Positions 34,913 through 46,773 of a stretch of DNA of 64,000 bases are shown in pieces. How positions within the stretch are numbered: position 1 is the first letter of the stretch; every line of letters begins with the position of its first letter. This DNA comes from Golubevia sp. BC0850 (Eukaryota > Basidiomycota > Exobasidiomycetes > Golubeviales > Golubeviaceae): positions 124,001 to 188,000 of the forward strand of contig JAAVVG010000008.1 of NCBI GenBank assembly GCA_012976225.1, in the 5' to 3' direction. The position numbers were made by a program, and so were the translations under genes. The notes under the pieces are model-generated. The model was not told the DNA's origin. It was given only the letters and a program-made list of their open reading frames with translations, and did no database searches.

Positions 34913-35087
34913 AGGGAAAATTATAAATTATAGAAAGAACGCTTGAGAACAGACTTCAAGTTCACTTCAAACATTTTTGGCATTTCTTTCCCCTCTCTTG
35001 TAGTAAACTTTACATCAAATTGTGGATAACAAAGATTTCTCTCCTCTGTCCTGTTCTCTGCTCACCGAACCAAAACGACCATCCCGC

Positions 35088-36600
35088 TCAAAGTTTTGCC
35101 TTCTCCCCACTTTCTTTCCTCTGATTCTGTCCCTGATTAACAGAGAGATCCAAAGTCAAAGCACATTGTCTAGCAACGGCAAGGATCTGAGGTCCATCTT
35201 TATTCGAAAGACCAAAGAGATGATTGTCTTGTGGATGAGTCCAAACTTCAGCATTCAAATCTTGTTGACCTTGCATGATGAATCTTCCATGCATATAAAT
35301 TCCTGTTCGATGGATAGCGACGTTGTATGGGATCTTTCGCTTGAATTCGACGGTTCTGGAAGGGCAGAACGTGGGAAGGTCAGCAAGGTTGTCTAATGGC
35401 TGGAGTGTCTGGAGTTGGGAATTACTGACAGATGCATGGTTGGATACCAGCTGAGGTTTGGGAAACGGAGAAAGTATAGGTATGAGAGGTTTCGGAAGGC
35501 AAGGATCTGAGTACTCTCTCTTGAAGACTGCTTACCTTGGAACTTTTTGATGAACATCTCTTGGAAGAATATCCACTGGATTTAAGATCATATCCGCGAA
35601 GAACCTACCTCGGCAGAAGATTTCCAAATTCAAGTAAAGGGGGGTCAGCCAATAGCGATCGAAGTGAGAAACCGGTTGAACGAAGGTCACAACCCTTCCC
35701 CTCCTCTTTCTCTCTTTCTTCTGTGTTTCAAACCAACTACTCACGGAATGTTATTGTTCCCCATTCCAGGTTCACTAACTTCAGCTGGGACTTCAGCCAA
35801 TTGTAACCAAGCTCCCCATTTCAATTCACCTTCTTCTCTAGCTTTCAAAAGCAATTTCCTATCCTCATGCAACGTCAATCTATCTCTCATGTTCAATTTC
35901 TCCGACTTCATCTTTTGACTAAATTCGCATTCTTCCATCAAATGGATTGGACATTTAGGGAAGAATTTGGAATCTTGTGAAATCGTAGGTTTGTTCGTTG
36001 GATCGGAAATTCGAGTTGAAAAGGAAGTCATTAAGATATGAGCTGAAATTCGAGTTTGAGGAGCGTTGGTTTTTGAAGACTGTGAAAAAAGAAAGAAAGG
36101 GGGGTTTGAGAAAGCAAGCAGAGAATCAGGACAGGGAAAAGTGAGTCTTTTGAACTTCCGGGACATGAAGGATTCAGAGGGCAACTCACCTTCTGTACGA
36201 TGCTAGCTTCTAAGTTTGTGAAACCTCTACCTCTTTTAACTACCACTATCTCCACCGAATATGGAACAGTGGCGGTTGTAGCTGCTAGATAAGAGGCTGC
36301 AATGTTCATTGGATCGTAGTGACCTTTCGGCTGAGATGGACCACCTTGAGAATCATGTCTCATGAAAGCTTGAATCGCGTTTAACATTACGGAAAGTGAA
36401 TATCCACCTTGCGGCACTGAACCGATGCACCACTGAGAACGCAAAGAGAAGGGAAAGGGTGAATGGTAAAGAACAGACGAGTCTGGAGATTGTTGTGGGA
36501 GTCACTCACTTACCTCATTATCGAACCAACCAATATAAGTTGCCGAATCTTTGTCGAATTTATCGAGAGTGCTAAGAATCGCACCGGCTAAAGGTGCCAT
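35088..36600 (-). CDS. Acyl-CoA thioesterase-like protein, double hotdog fold
   Basis: Five exons (36600-36514, 36432-36190, 36079-35745, 35694-35536, 35355-35088) join in frame to 363 residues. The N-terminal half has the pattern of TesB-like/4HBT_3 thioesterases: WCIGSVPQGGYSLSVMLNAI, then HYDPMNIAASYLAATT and SVEIVVVKRGRGFTNLEASI. The C-terminal half holds a second hotdog (LYLNLEIFCRGRFF, RTGIYMHGRFIMQGQQDLNA, HLFGLSNKDGPQILAVARQC). Such proteins hydrolyse acyl-CoA thioesters or are catalytically silent relatives. The Asp/Gln/Thr catalytic set cannot be assigned with confidence by eye. There is no C-terminal SKL peroxisomal signal; the end is GEKAKL. The acceptor of exon 4 is AAG rather than CAG and is the least certain join. 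Its neighbour on the other side is the microprotein gene, also on the minus strand. Confidence 0.8.
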
Positions 36601-36985
36601 TGTTTGTAATGTGATGTGAGTATGGGAGAGAAGAAAAGAAGCTGACTGAGTCGAAAAGTGAAAACGTCTGCTCAATATCTCAAGATCCCCAAGGCTTATC
36701 GCCTCACGAAGACTGTCTGCACTAAACCAAGTAAACTGAAAGAGACTGCATGAAATTCAAAGTAAACAAAATTACGATCAAGAAAGGACAAAGGAGATCA
36801 AGTGGATGAAAGGCTAGAGTGCAAATAAAGCGCAACTCGCAAGAGAAACGCAGAATCGAATTAGGGAAGAGAAGAGAAGAAAGAGCAAGACAAGACAAGA
36901 ACAAAGATATAAAGAGGGAAGGAAGGCTTTTCTTAGATATACTGTATAGGCTGATGATTTGATTGAACTGCAGACATGCTTGATG
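36601..36985. other. Intergenic region
   Basis: About 385 bp upstream of the thioesterase-like gene and downstream of the microprotein gene. AG-rich, with no supported gene. Confidence 0.35.
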
Positions 36986-37126
36986 TTAAGTCAAGAGCGG
37001 GTTTGCTGTCTTCTCTTCTTCTTGTCGCTGTTGTTGCTTGATTCTGTATCTTCTGTATTGCCGAATTAAGATGGCACTTGAATACATTAAAAACACAACA
37101 CCTCCGCTGATCAGAACAAAGTCCAT
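36986..37126 (-). CDS. 46-residue single-pass membrane microprotein
   Basis: A short frame of 47 codons including the stop (TAA at 36986-36988). It starts MDFVLISGGVVFLMYSSAIL, one hydrophobic helix of about 20 residues right at the N-terminus. A strongly basic segment follows (IRQYRRYRIKQQQRQ), then an acidic one (EEEK) and a short tail. A hydrophobic helix followed at once by an Arg/Lys cluster is the layout of small signal-anchored proteins of the ER or mitochondrial membranes. It is transcribed away from uL1, whose ATG is 360 bp off. An overlapping longer frame (36933-37148) has no such structure. I do not recognise a family. It could be a non-coding coincidence, but amino-acid order and basic-flank topology argue for a real gene. 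Confidence 0.5.
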   Translation of the reverse strand: MDFVLISGGVVFLMYSSAILIRQYRRYRIKQQQRQEEEKTANPLLT

Positions 37127-37318
37127 CTTGAAGAAGATTATGCGGCACGAAAGAAGATTGGACGCTGAATGAATGAGGGATTTGATATTCGATTCTTAGT
37201 CAAATCAATGAATCGCTTTGACGAAGGATGCGAGAGCACAACCTACCAATTATTCACCAAAAGGTTTGAAAAGATAGAAGTCGAGAGAGAAGAAAGAGGG
37301 GGCGAGGTCCAAGTCATT

Positions 37319-37338
37319 TTAGGGTCACACAACCCTAT
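37319..37338. promoter_or_regulatory. Paired telo-box-like elements upstream of uL1
   Basis: TTAGGGT (37319-37325) and ACCCTAT (37332-37338) form an inverted pair six bases apart. They lie about 150 bp upstream of the uL1 start and just before its leader intron. ACCCTAA-type boxes bound by Tbf1/Rap1-like factors are known in ribosomal protein promoters of several fungi. The functional claim here is inference. Confidence 0.45.
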
Positions 37339-37485
37339 GCTACTTTCTGTGACGGCAATATTTCTTCTGCTGCTCTGCTTCTCCTCTTCTGCAACCCATC
37401 CTCAAGGTGAGCTATTGTGCATCAATTTGAAACTACATTTGAGGAGGATGACTAACCTGCACCCATTCTCTCAATCCAATCCCAG

Positions 37486-38648
37486 ATGTCTTCCAAAATC
37501 CAAGTGTCAAGCGTGCGATCCTCGATTCAAGGTCTAATCAAGGCCTCTGAAGACAAGCGTAGAAACTTCAACGAGACCGTTGAACTTCAAAGTGAGTACT
37601 AACAATTGGTTCGTCAAACATCTTTTCAGCTGGGATAATTCAAATGAATCAACCATCAGGGATGGACAGTAGGAAAGTTCGATGAGGATGGAAGGATCAA
37701 GCAGGAGCAAGAAGAAATTTGCACTTCTACCTGAACATGACTTTTGAGACTCTCCAAGACTCTCTAGTCAAGTGCGCAACTTCCAAAAGCGCTCAAAAGT
37801 GTATCAAACGATTGAACATGAGGGCTTCACTCGATTTCCAGAAGGAACCATTGAGCGTTACATGGTCCTGACCACCTCTTCCCACCCTTGCCCTCTCCCA
37901 GTCGGTCTCAAGAACTACGATCCTCAACGTGACAAGCGTTTCTCTGGTACCGTCAAATTACCTCATGTCCCTCGTCCACGTATGGCTATGTGCATCTTGG
38001 CCGATGCAGCCGACGTTGATCGTGCTAAGCTCATCGAGCTCGACTTCATGACCGTCGAGGATTTGAAGAAGCTCAACAAGAACAAGAAGTTGGTTAAGAA
38101 GGTTAGTAGCTTTAGTAAACGGGGAGTGGGATGGATTGGGGACACGGTAGACGAGAAGAGGGGCTCTCAGGGGAGATGAGTTCAGAGGAGAAGAAGGAGG
38201 AAGGCCTACTACTAAAGGCTTTTCTGCCAACCCAATCCTTCTCTCACTAACCATCGCCCGCGCCCCCTTTTCTTCTTACCTTCTCCTTTCTCAATCACAG
38301 CTCGCCAAGAAGTACGATGCTTTCTTAGCTTCCGATGCTCTCATCAAGCAAATCCCACGTCTATTAGGACCCGGTCTATCCAAGGCTGGAAAGTTCCCAA
38401 CTCCAATCTCTCACGCCGAAGATTTGGAAAAGAAGGTTACTGAAGTCAAGTCCACCATCAAATTCCAATTGAAGAAGGTTCTATGTTTAGGAGTCGCCGT
38501 TGGTCACGTTCAAATGACTGACGATCAACTTTTGGCCAACATCATGTTGTCCATCAACTTCTTGATCTCTCTATTGAAGAAGAATTGGCAAAACGTTAAA
38601 TCTTTGACTATTAAGAGCACCATGGGAAAACCTATCCGTTTGTATTAA
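37486..38648 (+). CDS. RPL10A: 60S ribosomal protein uL1 (L10a)
   Basis: uL1 forms the mobile L1 stalk of the large ribosomal subunit, which guides deacylated tRNA out of the E site. Three exons, 37486-37591, 37902-38101 and 38301-38648, give 217 residues, the family's usual length. Typical blocks are [51 protein letters not shown] and [15 protein letters not shown], and the end is [11 protein letters not shown] probable leader intron (37407-37485) has its acceptor directly before the ATG. The first coding intron is long (310 bp) for this window; the second uses GTTAGT. Codon use is strongly biased, as expected for a highly expressed gene. A telo-box-like pair lies upstream. Confidence 0.96.
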
Positions 38649-39619
38649 ATGAAGGTGGCTTATAGGTTTAGATTTATTTATCTTTTCGATCTTGCCAAGG
38701 TTTATCTATCTATCCCTCTCTTCTCATTAACTCTCTTTCAAAAACTTTAATGATTCCTCTATTTCTTCTTGAAATGTCCTTCTCATGAATAACTCTTCCG
38801 ACCGTCTTTCAAAAGTTCTCAATTTTCTACGAATAAACCAAGAAGCTTTCGCACGCTTGTACCCAGTCTTTTCTTTAGTGAAAAGATGAGGGGAGCTCGT
38901 CAAAAATTGGATTTTTAGACGCACCAAAAACACCCCCCTTCATTCCCTACCTCTTTCATGTAAAAGTATATCATCCAAAAGAAATCTAGTGTTTCACACA
39001 ACCTGTGTGAGCGTTCTGTCTGATTCTGGTTCGACTATGTCTCGTTGAGGAGGGGTGCAGTGGGTTGTGTTGACTCGTCGAACAGGAGCCGACTAGGATT
39101 GAGTCTGACTATTCGAAAAGAGAGTCGTCTGTTCGTTCTTATGGTGGAAGAACTGGTTGGCTGTGAGTTCCTTCACAACTCACTGCAGCTATCGCAGAAA
39201 TGAAAGTGATGTGACTAAGAGTTGACATCCTATCGAAAGGGTCAGGCGAGCTTTCTGCAGTTATCTTAGTTCTCTCAATCTCTGAAGGATGGATAAAGTT
39301 TGATGCCAAATACAGAGGTTGAGATTTTGAAAAGAATGGAGGATGAATCAAAGGGGGGGGGGATCATGACTGAAGGAGTCGAGGGTTCCAGAGAGTTGAA
39401 GTGACGCCGCCCAGGGGGGAGGAAAGCATCAGAGCTGCAGCTGGAAGTAAAAGAGAAAGGTGGTGGAGGGACAGTCTGCTAAAGAGAGGTCTTGAAGTGA
39501 GACGTCGCAATCAGAAAAGGCTGACGAAAGGAGAGGGACAGAAGTTTGGAAGATGAGTGCCAGCTTAAAGCCTCCCTACAGAACAGAAAAAGCGTTGATG
39601 ATACTCACCTTTAGTCAGA
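38649..39619. other. Convergent intergenic region
   Basis: About 970 bp between uL1 (+) and F-box copy 3 (-). A run of ten G spans 39353-39362. A minus-strand frame starting at 39228 has a signal-peptide-like start (MSTLSHITFISAIAA), but I could not extend it convincingly through a splice. No supported gene. Confidence 0.4.
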
Positions 39620-41670
39620 TTAGATCCAATTGTTGATTTCAAGCCACTTCACATTTTCCTGCAGCCAAGAGGAGACGGAACCATTCGCTCTTACTGGGAT
39701 GTCTGACTCTAAGAGTGCGATATGCGAGCATTTTTCGAAAGGCTCGAAGGCTGGCTTTTCATCCGACATAGTTGCATCTGAGGAGTCGAGAAGACCTGAC
39801 GCAGCGGAGGCTACCTCTCTGAACGAGAGTCCCTTGGAGCACGCCTTTCTGGAAGCGACCATGGAAGCAACGACTAACCCATCAACTGAGAGAGACGGCT
39901 CCTCTTCAGATCCAGTAGCCGACAGATAAAGAGATCGCAGGTTCGGAAGAAGCATCTTATCTCTCCACCCTGCTTGAATGTTGGGACCCGAGAGTGGAGA
40001 TAGAAGCTGGAAGAGGTGTTCGTAAAAGGTCGATGGAGTCGTCTTTGGAAGTATAAGACTGATGTGCCAGAGTTCCTCCCAGTCCTGGATTGAGTGGATG
40101 AGAGTAGAAGCCGCTGATTTCGCACTGGCTGGGTCTGTGATCTGGAGATTGAGGAGTCCCAGCTGCTTGGGAGCGGAATCGACTTTCATCGAGGAGAGGT
40201 CCTTAGGATTGAGAGAAAGGAACTGAAGCAGATTTAGGCTTGGCGTCATCAGTTGCTTGCAGAAGATGCTTGAATTCCCAGATGTCGATTTTGGAGGGGA
40301 TATGAGGTTGAGTTTGACCAGGTTTGGAAGGTTCATCTTCGGGATGTCGTCCACTATCTCGTCATTCGTCTCTTGTGTCCAGCCAAATTCTACTTCCACA
40401 AGACTTGGATTCAAAGAAAAAAGCTTGACCACCCAACTAGGACTCAACTTCTTGCTGATGATGATGACGTTTTTGGCATCCCGAAGGCGTTCCAGTAGGG
40501 CCTCGTTGCAGACGAGGTTCGTCTCTCCTGATCCCCATTCCAGTGTCATGAGAGAGGCCCCCCAGGAAGAGGAGAATTCAATAGTTTCTCCAAGAGGCTC
40601 GAGTAGTATACCTTCGAGACCCCATTTGAAAGATCTAAGGACAGATAACGAGTGACATTGACCTGCTACCTTTGCCAGAGATTTGTCTAGATCGCCTTGA
40701 TGAACCACTGAGATCGTCTTGAGACTCTTCGAAGATCGTTTGATTGCGTTTCCGAGCCTCTCTTGAAGAGCTGGATCCAGCTCATCTTCGACTTTGAGAA
40801 TGACATGCTTCGTCGAGTCTTGATTTCTACGATTGAAGAGCTCTAGTCCCTGACAGACCTGTTCTCCGGTCCCTTCCATTTCGAAGCTTCGAAAGAGTTC
40901 CGATGATCCTAGAATAGAGTCCTTCCAGGCCTTAGAGACTCCAATCGATCTGACTAGCGAAGGAGCGTCGCATAGAGAGAAGAGCTTGAGGAAGAGGTCT
41001 GGAGACACTCTTCTGAACCGGCTTCCGAGCTCTTTTGAGCTTTGATATTTGAGGCCATTGGCGATTCCTTCGTAATCGATGGGTTTAGGGGAGGTCGAGG
41101 CTGCGATCTGATCCTCCTGCTTCTCCTTGGCTTGCTTAAAGTGGTGCATGGCCATCCTCAGATGGGCGAATCCGGCTCTTGAGTGGGTCTGATGATAGAA
41201 GATCTAGACTACGTCAGTATCAGCGGCATTAAAGTTTCCCTGGCTATAGCAAGATGAATGCTTGACTCACCTGAAGACTCTCCTCCTTTTCCAAAGCTCT
41301 CTCCACGTCTTGCACAGCCTTGTCAGTCTGGCCTGTTCTCTCCCAAGTGAGACTCCTCAGCAGCAGAAATGACACGGTATCAGACGATCCTGAATGGATC
41401 ATCTAGATTCGGGGGAAGCAGAGAAGATACTAGATAAAACTCGACTTTGGAGGAACGAAGAGACTGAAAGAACGGCAATAATGAGAGACTCAATCCTCAA
41501 ATCCTTATACTGACCTCTGTGCATATCTCATTGGCAGTCTTGTAATCTAATCTATCCAAAGCATCTTGAGCAGCTTGAAGTTTGAGGGCGTGAAGCTGTG
41601 CGGATGTGGTGCTGCGTTTGGCAGCTGGTTCTTGTTCTGCTTGAGAATCTTGGTTGGCTCTCTTGTTCAT
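39620..41670 (-). CDS. F-box/TPR/LRR-like protein, copy 3, intact
   Basis: F-box proteins are substrate receptors of SCF ubiquitin ligases, binding Skp1 through the F-box. Three exons (41670-41515, 41402-41271, 41203-39620) give 623 residues without interruption. The N-terminus has TPR-like helices (AQLHALKLQAAQDALDRLDY; LTWERTGQTDKAVQDVERAL; SRAGFAHLRMAMHHFKQAKE). The F-box follows at about residues 145-185 (RVSPDLFLKLFSLCDAPSLV, then WKDSILGSSELFRSF). The C-terminal 400 residues hold irregular leucine-rich segments (LPNLVKLNLISPP, LLQFLSLNPKDLSS, LPNLRSLYLSA). TPR, F-box and LRR in that order is the layout of yeast Dia2. It is the only live member among three copies here. Its first 532 bp are almost identical to copy 1, introns included. 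Its target is unknown. Confidence 0.85.
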
Positions 41671-41673
41671 CTT
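41142..41673 (-). repeat. Near-identical block shared with 11056-11587 (inverted)
   Basis: The partner of the block at 11056-11587, in opposite orientation and about 29.5 kb away. It spans exon 1, both introns, exon 2 and the start of exon 3 of the intact F-box gene. Confidence 0.85.
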
Positions 41674-42748
41674 TATGGATCGATCGATAGATACTTATGG
41701 AAGCTAGTCTGATCCTCTCTTGACGGAAGAGAAGGAGTGAACGAATGGAAGGTGACAGAAGATGGTGTGGTTCGGGAGAGAACAAGTGTTTCTGCTTGCT
41801 TTTTCACTTGTTGCACTACTTGTGTCAGCGTGTCAGTAGTTCGTGTCAGTAGTTCTTAGTACCTATAGACACTCTAGTTCTTTCGTTCGACTTTCGGCCA
41901 ACAGAATTGTAGAGGGATGGCGGGGAAAGGCGATCTGTAGATTTTTCGACTCAAGTTGAGGCTATCACTCCCCAAAGTATTTTCATAGGAACTCAAGCAG
42001 AAGATTGAAATAAACGTTTTCAGAGCTCTAGACAGATTGGAGGAGAGATGAGAGGGTGCGAGCGTACAGAACGAGGGATCGAGGATCGACGTGAGAGTAA
42101 GGAGCAACGACGCAAGCGCAGAATCGACCATCTCTCCTTTTCACCGAAAAATGAAGCCAGTTCGATGCTCGTATGGGAAGGAGAATCATGAACAACATGA
42201 GGAGATTCTAGAGAGAGGAAGCAGTAGAGTATTGAAGGAGGACTTTATGGGTGGCCCGTGCGTTGAGCCCACTACAATTTTTGTGGGCTGCTGTGAAATG
42301 AACTTCCTCTCCCATTCCTACACCTCATCCTATCGAAATTCCCCTTTCCTTTGTCTGATCCTTGGCGATAACAATCTTCAACGCTTCAATAACCTAAGAT
42401 TAGAACAAAGCAAATTCAACTCAGTGAGTTCAGAAGCGAAGCATCAATAGTCGAACTTCCTTCCTGCTGTACATAGCTCAATCCCCTTCCCTCCCCTCCT
42501 CTCTCCTTCTTCCGTTCAGCTCTTTTGTTCTCTTCAATCGAGGAATTCAAAAGACTCCTCCATATCCTCTCAATCCAAGCAAACGATGCAGCAATCCCTT
42601 CTGAACTTTAAGACTATCAATAATTTAAACCCAATATCCAATAACTGCAACAACTCTATTCTAAATCAATCTTCAACTCAATCCTCATCTCAAGTCTCTT
42701 TGAGATCTTTGTAATCTCACCTTTACATAATCGTTCTACCCACTTTTT
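41674..42748. other. Intergenic region
   Basis: About 1.07 kb between the divergently transcribed F-box copy 3 and the acidic protein gene. Short open frames on both strands (near 41874-42131 and 42091-42450) lack any recognisable feature. A small tandem pattern (cagtagttcgtgtcagtagttc) lies near 41840. No supported gene. Confidence 0.4.
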
Positions 42749-45700
42749 ATGTCAAGACTAGCCAAACAATCAGACACAGGTGAGCATCTTCCCTCTGATC
42801 ATCAATCCCATCCCCTTGTCCTACCCCCTCACCCATCTACCTTGCCTTGCCTTTCATTCTCTCATCTCACCTCCCTTCTAACCACCATGCTACCTCTACC
42901 CTTTCAATCCTTCTTTCAGCCCGCTCCGGCCGGATTTTCCATCATCAGAATCCTTTCAACAAACGTTCCTCTTCCACTTCTTCTCAAGGTTCTTCGACTC
43001 CTCCAAAATTTACAAACTCAATCCATTCTTTGAATCCTCATTCTTCCTCTTACAAGAACCAATCTCAATCTCATTCAAACCAAAGATTCAGTGGTAGGAC
43101 TACATCAGCCAACCTTTACTCTCTCAATCAAGTCTCTGATCAATCCTCAGAAGAAGAGGAAGAAGAGATAGACGAGCTAGAAAGACGTTCCCTCAAAGAT
43201 ATCAAATTAGGTATCCCAACTCTCAGTATGCAACCTATTTCTACTCCAAGTAGAAACAACAACCTCATCAACAAATCTCTCGGTGGAAGTGGTGGTCGTC
43301 GGAAGAGTAACGGTGGAAGCGGAGGAAGTGGGAAAAAGAATGGAAGGAATGGCGAAAGGAAAGCTTCAGTAAGGAAACAAGACTATGAGTTGGAAGGGGT
43401 GATAGGTGAATTGGACGATGAAGAAGATGAAGAAGAAGGAGACGAGGAATCAGATCTTACTGATGTCCCTTCTGCCGATGGGAAGGGAGAGAAGAAGGAT
43501 CAAGAAGGTTCAGATTCAGACTCTGATATGGAAGCCAAACTCAAGGCTGCCGGTGACGGAGAATCTCTACTAGGATCTGCCAATTCGGATCAAGATCCAG
43601 AAGAAGAGGAGGAAGAAGAACAGTATCTCATCGAAGACACTCTGATGAGAGAGGCCAAAGCAAGAGCTAGAGCTCAGCAAAACGGTCGAGGTGGTGGACC
43701 TTCCTCCAGAGGCAGAGGATCTGGACATGGACGAAGCTTCAAGAAAGGAAACAGCACTCAACGATCTAGCGAAAGCAACATGGACGAAGATGATCAAGAC
43801 GCCGACGAGGAGGAAGGAAACGATGAAGCGGACGATGAAGAGGAGGGAGATGCTGCGCAAGCTGCTTCGATGTCTCCCGACACTATGAGACTCCTTGGGC
43901 TTCCAGTTTTGGACGAAGATGAACTTTTCGAAGAACAGGATGGATTTCACTCCTCCTCGGAACCCTCTTTCACCGACTTCTTTGGATCCTCGGACGAGGG
44001 AGACTCGAACGCAAGAGACGACGACGATGAATCTACAGATGATGATCTTAGAAACTCTGATGATGAAATCAGTGACCTCGACGGAGGTATCTTAGGCGCT
44101 CCTTTCTTAGCTCACTTCACTTCCACTCAAGATGGAGCGGATCTTATCAATGGAGGAGAGCTCATCGCAGCAGGAGAGAACAACGAGCTCGCCTCTTCTC
44201 TTCTGCAGCAACCTGACGTTCCACTATTGGTCATCGAAGATTTGGACGGCAGACTCATCTACGCTAGAGCAGGAGACGGAGAAGCTGTCTTTGGATCCGA
44301 TGGAGAATTCGAGTTCGTGGACGACTCTGATGAAGACGACTCAGACGAAGACATGACTTTCAACGGAAGACTTGGAGGTCTAGATGAGGACACTTGGAGA
44401 GAACTAGGATTAGGACCTTCAGACATAGGAGACGATTCTGGAGAAACGACAGATGAACTTCCAGACGAAGACATGCCCTTCCCAAGATTGCTGGTCGGTT
44501 CCGTCGCTCCCCATGGAGGCAGAGCTGCTAGAAGAGCCAGAGCCATGGCTGCCAAATCCAGAATGCTGTCTCCAAGCGGAGGCAACACGCCAAGAGGTCG
44601 TCAACGTAGCAGAGAACACTCCAACTCTGTTGGCTCATCTCAACCCAACCCAGCAGCAGCCTCGAAAGAAGCTCCCACGACTTCAACCGACGTCTCAGAT
44701 CCTGATGCCATCATCACCGAGGCCAGCGCTACTCAAGATCCAGTCCAAGCTCAAAAACCTGCCAAGTCTTCAACAAACGGAGAAGAATTCGCTGCCGAGT
44801 CAAGTGGAGCCAAGCCTGCTCAACCCACCACTCCAGAAGCGAAGGAGACAACTCTTCCAGCTCTTCCTAGTAGCGCAGCACCTGAGTATCCAAAGCCTGA
44901 AATGGGCTCTTTCATGCCTGCCAGTGCCAAATCGGTGCACAGAGCTGTCCTCGATGGATCTCGCAAGGCTCCATCGCCCTTCGCTAGCCGGCTGGCTTTG
45001 CAGAGTAGGGGTCTCAGCAGGAAGAGAAATCAAAGAAGAGTGAGTATCTGCGTCTCCGTTTCCATCCCATATTGAATGAGTTCTTTCCTCGAATCATTCT
45101 GACTCTTTCCATTCTGACTCTTCTCGCCACCGCTGTAGGACTCGTCTTCGACTCAATCGTCCAAGCGTCCTCGAAGATTCTCTCTCGACGGAACCTCATC
45201 TGCCAACCACGGAAACGGAAGCGAAGCTCCTTCTTCTCCTGAGCGTGCGATTCAATCATCTAGCGAAGCACCAATTGAGATAGACGCTATGGACCTGGAC
45301 GACGTAGTAGAATCATCGATGCTCTGGCGTGGAGATCGATCGAAGTCACCTTCCGCCGACGAAGAGGTCATTGACGCCACCGAGGAGGAAGACAGCGATC
45401 TAGGTTCAATGATTCAGCTTGGAAGTCCTGCCCTTCGAGCCACCAAAGCAGCTTCTGAGGCGCGTAGGCTAGCCAAAGGAAAAGGAAAGGAATCCGACCT
45501 CAACGGAAAAGGGAAATCCAAGTCCTCTTCGATGAGTGGTTTCGCCAGATGGGACAAGATCCCACTGGGCGCATTCAGAGATACTCAAAGTAGCAGAGGA
45601 GGTTCTTCAAGTCGGAATAAAGAGTCTCAAGTTAGCTCAAGTCGAATCCCTGTTCAGAGCTCCTCTCATCGATTAGGAAACTTCCTGTTGACTGCTACGG

Positions 45701-46773
45701 GCCCTCGTTCTGGCGCAGAGTCGTCTTTCTCAGTCGCTAGGAGGAACAGCAGACACAATCAAGAATCTTCTCCTTTCAGAGGTAGAAGAGCAGCAAGAAG
45801 CGCAGAGCAAGCTTTGTCCTTCGCCATGGGAGGCAACACTCTTCTAGATTTGGAGAAGGCCAGAGCCGCTGCTGGAAGTGGTAGGGACGCCACCTTCATC
45901 GTCTCTCCTATTCTGTGGCCTGTCAGAAACAGAAGGATGTCCGGAGCTAGTCAAGGAGCTCAGATTCCCGAGGACGACATCACTTCCGTCCAACTACCAG
46001 AAGCGCTATCTCCAAGCGGTCAATCAAGTGCTCATGGAGCAAGTGACGTCGACATGGCTTTCGGACTTGGTGGAAGTAGCCGGAGAGGTCTACCCCCTGG
46101 AAGGATCACTAAGAGGGAGAAGAGGGAAAAGAGGGCGAGGAGAGCAGCCGCTCAACTCCAGATGCAGATCGCTCTGGCAGCTCAGGCTGAGCTTGCTCAA
46201 CAGCATCTACAGCATCGATCTCTGGAGAATGGAATCGACACCGCCGACACGACTCCTCCTCTCAACGAAGGGAGCGAGAGGGACATGTTGAAATCTGCAG
46301 GGAGCAGCAGCCTTGCTCCGCATGGGAAAGAAGCTAACGACGACTCTTCAGCCGCCTCTTTGGCCATGCCTAGATTGAGCATCACTGATGCTTCTCCAAG
46401 GACCTCTCCCGGTGCTCAGGTTCCTGTGGCTCCACTTCCAAAGAGGTTTCAAAGAGAAGGCAGCGCTTCTCTCAAGGGATCGACTGAGCCATCTGGTCAA
46501 CTGATGTCAGGTCCTTCTCACGCAAGCTCTTCAATGCCACCTCCTTCGAGTACTTTAATGTCAAGTTCTTCCAATCAAGCTCAAGATTCAAACTCGTTGC
46601 ATTCCGCTTCTCTAGCTCAAGCGCAGACGTCTCCCGTCTTGAGACCTCCCTCCTCATCCTTCGGCGGTCCTTTGCATTCACCCCTTTTCGGAGGCATCGG
46701 AATGTATGGCTCTGGGCAAGGAGGTGAAGACGGAGATGGGGAAGGAGATCAGGTAGCTGCTCTTTCTATCTAG
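42749..46773 (+). CDS. Large acidic, disordered nuclear-type protein
   Basis: Three exons, 42749-42779, 42920-45039 and 45139-46773, give 1261 residues. Exon 1 is only 31 nt (MSRLAKQSDT). The first 500 residues carry many Asp/Glu runs (SSEEEEEEIDELERR, DDEEDEEEGDEESDLTDV) and Gly/Arg-rich patches. The middle has a potential bipartite basic signal (GLSRKRNQRR ... SKRPRRFSLDG). The best conserved-looking parts are GFARWDKIPLGAFR and FIVSPILWPVRNRR in the last third, both surrounded by disorder. These two segments recall the conserved patches of fungal Ifh1/Crf1-type co-activators of ribosomal protein genes, but I cannot verify that. An acidic chromatin or transcription cofactor is the likely class. 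Joins keep phase at both introns. Confidence 0.8.

Noticed and set aside
37592-37901. Possible box C/D snoRNA in the 310-bp first intron of uL1
   Set aside because: A CGATGA and a CTGA are present, but neither matches box C well and I found no terminal stem or guide sequence I can defend.
39139-39228. Signal-peptide-like start MSTLSHITFISAIAA with a GTGAGT donor on the minus strand
   Set aside because: No downstream exon with coding character could be joined; it may be chance.
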